The translations under genes and the position numbers were made by a program. DNA of 9,681 nucleotides, from NCBI GenBank assembly GCA_027482795.1, contig JAIXVS010000305.1, positions 1 to 9,681 of the forward strand, in the 5' to 3' direction. Below are positions 6,327-9,681 of the stretch, in pieces. Within the stretch, counting starts at the first letter, position 1. Every line of letters begins with the position of its first letter. The notes beneath the pieces are model-generated. The model was not told the origin of the DNA. It saw only the letters and a program-made list of their open reading frames with translations, and searched no databases. The stretch comes from Rhodobacter sp. GTDB lineage: Bacteria; Pseudomonadota; Alphaproteobacteria; Rhodobacterales; Rhodobacteraceae.

Positions 6327-7058
6327 TCAGAACTTCTCAAAAACGTTTTGCAGCAACGTTTCAATGTGAGCGGCAGATTTGTTTACCGACACTTTCAAAG
6401 TGTTGGGATGGCCGCAGCCGTTTCGCAGCTCAAGACACTTCTTCAACTCAGCCTTCACGTTTTTGCCAATAATCGACAATGCTTCGATTCGATCCAAGAA
6501 GTCACTTTCCCCCATTTTTCCGATGTCATCTTGCGATGCAGCAGTTTTCCAATTTTTATTCACGCGGAGGGCCTCAGTGTTAAATGAAGCAAGATGGTGT
6601 TGATGCACGTGTTTCTGCAAGATGTCGACGGCACCCAACCACGACATTACTATTGCGGAACGATATAGAGCTGCCTCGTGGCACTTGATGGCTTCATCTA
6701 TGAAGTCGCGGGTTTGCTGATCTGCGATCTTCACCAGATGGGTTCGCAAATCGAGAGCGACTTGCATGGCAGCTGGGCTGATGGTCGCGACGCCAAGAGC
6801 ACGAACGTAAAGGCGCCCAGCATTTGAAAGTTCCCAACCAGAGGTGCGGATCGCTTTGCCTTTCGACGACCTAAGAATAGCAGAAACATTCCATTTTCGG
6901 ATGGCACGAAACCCTGCCTCTTCCGCAAGATCGAAAATCTTGGATACAGCGACTGGCTCATCTTGTGTTGCAAGGACCAGCAAAACCTTATCGAGATTTG
7001 CCAAATCTTGGCAAAGCCATTGCTTTAGTTCATGCGATTTGAGCAATCTGTATCTCAA
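6327..7058 (-). CDS. winged-helix + HEPN-like domain protein (candidate toxin or defence ribonuclease)
   Basis: A 243-residue protein with two parts. Residues about 17-90 look like a winged helix: a helical start (NLDKVLLVLATQDEP), a central helix region and a wing ending WELSNAGRLYV, like the W-x-L-t-x-x-G pattern of MarR- or ArsR-like folds. Residues about 105-243 are all-helical; DEAIKCHEAALYRSAIVMSW and GAVDILQK form the first helices. The C-terminal part carries LRNGCGHPN with R212, N213 and H217, the R-N-x3-H form of the HEPN motif that builds the RNase site in many toxins and defence proteins. Nuclease activity is inferred, not shown. The start is TTG 7058 (GGAG ten bases upstream), giving a 29-base overlap with the preceding gene; TTG 7046 is an alternative. 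GC content is visibly below the flanks. I know no named family for the full protein. Confidence 0.7.
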   Translation of the reverse strand: MRYRLLKSHELKQWLCQDLANLDKVLLVLATQDEPVAVSKIFDLAEEAGFRAIRKWNVSAILRSSKGKAIRTSGWELSNAGRLYVRALGVATISPAAMQVALDLRTHLVKIADQQTRDFIDEAIKCHEAALYRSAIVMSWLGAVDILQKHVHQHHLASFNTEALRVNKNWKTAASQDDIGKMGESDFLDRIEALSIIGKNVKAELKKCLELRNGCGHPNTLKVSVNKSAAHIETLLQNVFEKF

Positions 7059-7548
7059 TTTGTTTGCGCTCCGCTGCCGTTAGAGCGTATTTATCTTTAG
7101 CCAACTCATTTATGCGCTTTGCAGCGACTAGAGTAGAAATACTCGAACTGAGATTGCTACTCATTGATGACTTATAGTATTGTTGAGCATTCTTCATCTC
7201 AACCAATATCTCTTTACGACTTGACGCCGCCTTTTTCTGAACCAACTCCAAATGCGCCATTGCGCAAATCACTAGATCAGAACCAGATTTTGCACCAATG
7301 TTCGCAGCAATTGTGTTTGTAGAGACGGTCAAATTATCGCCGTTCATCGTCGCGTTACTTGTTCCGCTCATTGGAATAGTTTGTGCACCAGTCATTTGCG
7401 AAGCTTCCTGTAGCTCCTGAGGCACTTTGCTAGCCAGTCCACCCATCGTTTCAAGCAATGCCTCGATTCCACCGGTCAAGAAAGAAGGGTCTCCTTCATA
7501 TTCGAGTTCCATAGAACCGACTTTGATCCTGATTTTTGCGCTGGACAT
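7030..7548 (-). CDS. protein of unknown function, partner of the HEPN-like protein
   Basis: A 172-residue protein with three regions. Residues 3-19 (AKIRIKVGSMELEYEGD) are a probable beta-hairpin followed by an amphipathic helix, FLTGGIEALLETMGGL (23-38). Residues about 43-72 form a polar linker rich in Ser, Thr, Asn and Gln. Residues about 74-172 look like a winged helix: DLVICAMAHLELVQ, then RKEILVEMKNAQQYY and SNLSSSISTLVAAKRINEL, then the wing DKYALTAAERKQI. No catalytic motif is seen, so a binding, sensing or antitoxin-like role is more likely than an enzymatic one (inference). The start ATG 7548 has GAGG six bases upstream. It is the first gene of the low-GC pair: 7141-7200 has 22 G/C of 60, against 46 of 60 at 9241-9300. 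I do not recognise a named family. Confidence 0.75.
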   Translation of the reverse strand: MSSAKIRIKVGSMELEYEGDPSFLTGGIEALLETMGGLASKVPQELQEASQMTGAQTIPMSGTSNATMNGDNLTVSTNTIAANIGAKSGSDLVICAMAHLELVQKKAASSRKEILVEMKNAQQYYKSSMSSNLSSSISTLVAAKRINELAKDKYALTAAERKQIEIQIAQIA

Positions 7549-7577
7549 AGGTCACCTCAAAATTGCTGCACGAATGA

Positions 7578-7606
7578 AAGCTACTACCATACGTTGAGTT
7601 GGACAA
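7578..7606 (-). promoter_or_regulatory. weak candidate promoter of the two-gene cassette
   Basis: On the minus strand TTGTCC (7606-7601) and TAGCTT (7583-7578) are 17 bases apart; the predicted start near 7571 leaves a leader of about 22 bases before ATG 7548. The -10 matches consensus at only three positions. The rest of 7549-7667 shows no gene. Confidence 0.25.
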
Positions 7607-7667
7607 GGTCGCACGCACAATCGAGAAAGCCAAGAAGTTTCTAGTTCGATCGTCGCCCCCCCAAACG

Positions 7668-7694
7668 AAAAAAGCCCCGCTTCCGCAGGGCTTT
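7668..7694 (-). terminator. intrinsic terminator of the corrinoid-protein gene
   Basis: Read on the minus strand, AAAGCCC (7694-7688) pairs with GGGCTTT (7677-7671), with two inner G-C pairs around a GGAA loop, and six T follow (7673-7668). It lies about 30 bases beyond the stop codon of the corrinoid-protein gene. It separates that gene from the low-GC cassette downstream. Confidence 0.85.
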
Positions 7695-7722
7695 CCCATC
7701 TCTCTCAGCCGTCCCGCAGCCC

Positions 7723-8418
7723 CTAAACCGCCGCCTGATTATGCTTGCGCAGCACCAGCGCCTTGGCCGTTTCCACCGCCACAGCCGCATCGCGGCAATA
7801 GGCGTCGGCCCCAATCGCGCGGCCGAATTCTTCGTTCAAAGGCGCGCCGCCGACCAGCACGATGTAATCATCGCGCATCCCTTTTTCTTTCAGCGTGTCG
7901 ATCACAACCTTCATATAGGGCATAGTCGTGGTCAGCAGGGCGGACATGCCCAGAATGTCGGGCTGTTCCTGTTCAATCGCTTCCAGATATTTCTCGACCG
8001 AGTTGTTGATGCCCAGATCGCGCACTTCAAAACCCGCGCCTTCCATCATCATGCCGACAAGGTTTTTGCCGATGTCATGGATATCGCCCTTCACAGTGCC
8101 GATCACCATTTTGCCCATGCGCGGCGCGCCTGTTTCCACCAGCAGTGGTTTCAGAATAAACATCCCGCCCTTCATGGCATTGGCGGCCAGCAGCACCTCG
8201 GGCACGAACAGGATACCATCGCGGAAATCGGCCCCCACAATCGTCATCCCTGCGACCAGCGCCTTGGTCAGCACGTCATAGGGCGTCCAGCCGCGCGCGA
8301 TTAGAATATTCACGCCCTCTTCGATTTCCTCTTTCAGGCCATCGTACAGATCGTCATGCATTTGCAAGACCAGCTCATCGTCGGACAATTCGGACAGGAT
8401 GATTTCGTCGTCGGCCAT
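7723..8418 (-). CDS. corrinoid (B12-binding) protein of the MtbC/methyltransferase type
   Basis: A 231-residue cytoplasmic methyl carrier. Proteins of this family hold a corrinoid and shuttle a methyl group between a substrate methyltransferase and a second methyltransferase. Residues about 10-95 are the helical cap domain related to that of methionine synthase. Residues about 103-231 are the Rossmann-like B12 domain, with the cobalt-ligating motif D112-I-H114-D-I-G117 (GTVKGDIHDIGKNLVG), the S149-x-L151 element (GMSALLTTTM) and VGGAPLNEEF (179-188) at the nucleotide-tail pocket. ATG 8418 is chosen because AAAAGGA lies nine bases upstream; a longer frame to 8604 exists but its extra 62 residues look non-coding and would overlap the divergent promoter. 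No partner methyltransferase is in the window, so the substrate (methylamine, betaine or other) is unknown. I saw no cobalamin riboswitch upstream. Confidence 0.92.
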   Translation of the reverse strand: MADDEIILSELSDDELVLQMHDDLYDGLKEEIEEGVNILIARGWTPYDVLTKALVAGMTIVGADFRDGILFVPEVLLAANAMKGGMFILKPLLVETGAPRMGKMVIGTVKGDIHDIGKNLVGMMMEGAGFEVRDLGINNSVEKYLEAIEQEQPDILGMSALLTTTMPYMKVVIDTLKEKGMRDDYIVLVGGAPLNEEFGRAIGADAYCRDAAVAVETAKALVLRKHNQAAV

Positions 8419-8545
8419 AATGGGCATTCCTTTTGCTGGCTTAGCTTTGGCACAGTGATGCGCCGCCTTGGGGCGGGCAACTACTTTAATACCGACATGG
8501 CCTAAGTAAATCCCGACTTCAAGGGGGCGCTGGCGCAAATCGCGC

Positions 8546-8573
8546 TTTAAATGTTCGCATTTTGTTCTATAAT
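8546..8573 (+). promoter_or_regulatory. promoter of the radical SAM gene
   Basis: A perfect -10 TATAAT at 8568-8573 and a -35 TTTAAA at 8546-8551 (four of six) are 16 bases apart. The expected start, about seven bases after the -10, is base 8580, which is the A of the ATG. The transcript is therefore probably leaderless. Confidence 0.65.
8553..8567 (+). promoter_or_regulatory. LexA (SOS) box, GTTC-N7-GTTC
   Basis: GTTC at 8553-8556, seven bases, GTTC at 8564-8567. This direct repeat is the LexA site known from Rhodobacter and other alphaproteobacteria. It fills the spacer between -35 and -10 exactly, the ideal place for repression, so the gene should be induced by DNA damage. Confidence 0.75.
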
Positions 8574-8579
8574 GGCGGG

Positions 8580-9653
8580 ATGGATGGTGATGAAACAGTT
8601 TCAAAAGGGTTGCGGCTGCGCGGGCGCGGCACCTATGAAAACGCCGTGGGGCGGTTTGAAGGGGCCGCGCGCGTGGCCGTGGATGATGGTTGGGATGCGG
8701 GGGAAGATCGCGTGCTACGCACCGAAGTGCGGGACGAGGTCGCGCGCACGGCCATCAGCTATAACCGCTCGCCCGACCTGCCGTTTGACCGCTCCATCAA
8801 CCCCTATCGCGGGTGCGAGCATGGGTGCAGCTATTGCTTTGCGCGGCCCTCTCATGCCTATCTGAACCTCTCGCCGGGGCTTGATTTTGAAAGCCGCCTG
8901 ATTGCACGGCCCAATATCGCCGATGTTCTGGCGCGCGAATTATCCGCCAAATCCTACCGCGTAGCCCCCATCGCAATTGGCACCAATACCGACCCCTATC
9001 AGCCGATAGAGGCGGATTATGCCCTGATGCCGCAAATTTTGGGCGTTCTGGCGCGGGCGCGCCACCCCGTGGCCATCACCACCAAAGGCGCGCTGATTGC
9101 CCGCGATGCTGGGGTTCTGGGCGAACTGGCTGCGCAAAACCTGTGCCGCGTGGGAATTTCCATCACCACGCTAGACGCGTCCCTGTCGCGCAAGTTAGAG
9201 CCGCGCGCGCCCGCCCCCGCGCAGCGCCTTGCCACCATCGCGGCGCTGGCAGCGGTGGGCGTGCAGGTGCGGGTGATGATCGCCCCCGTCATCCCCGCGC
9301 TGACCGATCACGAATTGGAGGCCATCCTAACGGCGGCCCGCGACGCAGGCGCAATTGCCGCCACCTATATCCCCCTGCGCCTGCCGCGCGAAGTCTCCCC
9401 GTTGTTTCAAAACTGGCTGGCGCGCTGCGCAGGCGGACAGGCGTCCAAAGTCATGGCCCGCGTGCGCGAGATGCAGGGCGGGCGCGATTATGACCCCGAA
9501 TTTGGCAAACGGATGCGCGGCACGGGCCTGTGGGCCGATCTGCTGGCCCAGCGCTTTACCGCCGCCCGCACAAGGTTAAACCTTGCCCACCGCCTGCCCG
9601 ATTTCGATTGCAGCCAGTTTCAGCCGCCCCTTGGCCAGATGTCGCTTTTGTAA
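8580..9653 (+). CDS. PA0069-family radical SAM protein (spore photoproduct lyase-like)
   Basis: A 357-residue radical SAM protein. The [4Fe-4S]-binding triad is C79-x3-C83-x2-C86 (YRGCEHGCSYCFARPSH), the CX3CX2C form. An N-terminal RGRG at residues 14-17 and NPYRGCEHGC are typical of the PA0069/Rv2578c group, which is related in sequence to spore photoproduct lyase (SplB). Further family-like segments are IGTNTDPYQPIE, VAITTKGALIARD, VGISITTLD and MIAPVIPALTDHE. The reaction is unknown; a DNA-repair role is suggested by the SplB similarity and the LexA box (inference). ATG 8580 is chosen because it coincides with the predicted transcription start; no ribosome-binding site precedes it. A TTG at 8562 in frame lies inside the promoter and is rejected. 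It is divergent from the corrinoid-protein gene. A GC-rich hairpin follows the stop. Confidence 0.92.
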   Translation: MDGDETVSKGLRLRGRGTYENAVGRFEGAARVAVDDGWDAGEDRVLRTEVRDEVARTAISYNRSPDLPFDRSINPYRGCEHGCSYCFARPSHAYLNLSPGLDFESRLIARPNIADVLARELSAKSYRVAPIAIGTNTDPYQPIEADYALMPQILGVLARARHPVAITTKGALIARDAGVLGELAAQNLCRVGISITTLDASLSRKLEPRAPAPAQRLATIAALAAVGVQVRVMIAPVIPALTDHELEAILTAARDAGAIAATYIPLRLPREVSPLFQNWLARCAGGQASKVMARVREMQGGRDYDPEFGKRMRGTGLWADLLAQRFTAARTRLNLAHRLPDFDCSQFQPPLGQMSLL

Positions 9654-9659
9654 CCACAA

Positions 9660-9680
9660 AGGGGGCCTATGCGGCCCCCT
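9660..9680 (+). terminator. probable terminator hairpin of the radical SAM gene
   Basis: AGGGGGCC (9660-9667) pairs perfectly with GGCCCCCT (9673-9680) around a five-base loop, seven bases after the stop codon. The window ends here, so any following T-run cannot be seen. Confidence 0.6.
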
Positions 9681-9681
9681 C

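Noticed and set aside
6277..7661. Inverted GGGGGGCG/CGCCCCCC at both ends of the low-GC cassette as terminal inverted repeats
   Set aside because: Only eight low-complexity bases match, with no transposase or target duplication, so chance is likely.
7741..8304. Plus-strand open frame opposite the corrinoid-protein gene
   Set aside because: It is His- and Gln-rich shadow sequence of a gene with intact family motifs on the other strand.
8419..8545. Cobalamin riboswitch before the corrinoid-protein gene
   Set aside because: No B12-box consensus is visible on the minus strand, and the 127 bases are short for the full fold.
8562..8579. TTG start for the radical SAM gene
   Set aside because: It lies within the LexA box and -10 hexamer, upstream of the expected transcription start.
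8419..8604. 62-residue N-terminal extension of the corrinoid protein
   Set aside because: The extra residues look non-coding, and the extension would run across the divergent radical SAM promoter, the LexA box and the start of that gene. ATG 8418 has AAAAGGA well placed.

Overview
The window looks like chromosomal DNA of an alphaproteobacterium, most likely of the Rhodobacterales. The core genes are GC-rich with GC-rich third codon positions. A direct-repeat LexA box of the alphaproteobacterial form (GTTC-N7-GTTC) precedes a radical SAM gene. The gene set (valS, rlmB beside tRNA-Tyr, a DUF1638 protein, a methyltransferase-type corrinoid protein, a PA0069-type radical SAM protein) fits that order. 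This placement is inferred from gene content, not from a database match.

Left part (1-3820): an AT-rich region with a perfect 16-bp palindrome precedes a small Lrp/AsnC-type regulator. It is followed by valS, which encodes valyl-tRNA synthetase. A roughly 43-base intergenic repeat starts directly after both stop codons. Its third copy is inverted, so the last two copies form one long hairpin between valS and the convergent tRNA-Tyr gene.

Middle part (3820-6211): tRNA-Tyr (minus strand, with a clear promoter) diverges from rlmB. Between rlmB and a small CoA-binding protein gene lies a candidate structured RNA of about 120 nt. It has a possible promoter, a hairpin whose loop can pair downstream (pseudoknot), and a strong intrinsic terminator. 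The CoA-binding gene overlaps tail-to-tail with a DUF1638 gene. The DUF1638 gene in turn overlaps an unlisted 51-residue membrane-protein gene just upstream of it.

Accessory cassette (about 6236-7667): two minus-strand genes of visibly lower GC. The first encodes a protein of unknown function with a winged-helix-like C-terminus. The second encodes a protein with a winged-helix-like N-terminus and a C-terminal HEPN-like domain carrying an R-N-x3-H motif. The pair overlaps, looks horizontally acquired and separates the DUF1638 operon from the corrinoid-protein gene. I read it as a candidate, undescribed defence or toxin-type two-gene system.

Right part (7668-9681): a corrinoid (B12-binding) protein gene with its own terminator diverges from a PA0069/spore-photoproduct-lyase-like radical SAM gene. 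That gene appears to be LexA-controlled and read from a leaderless mRNA, because the predicted transcription start coincides with its ATG.
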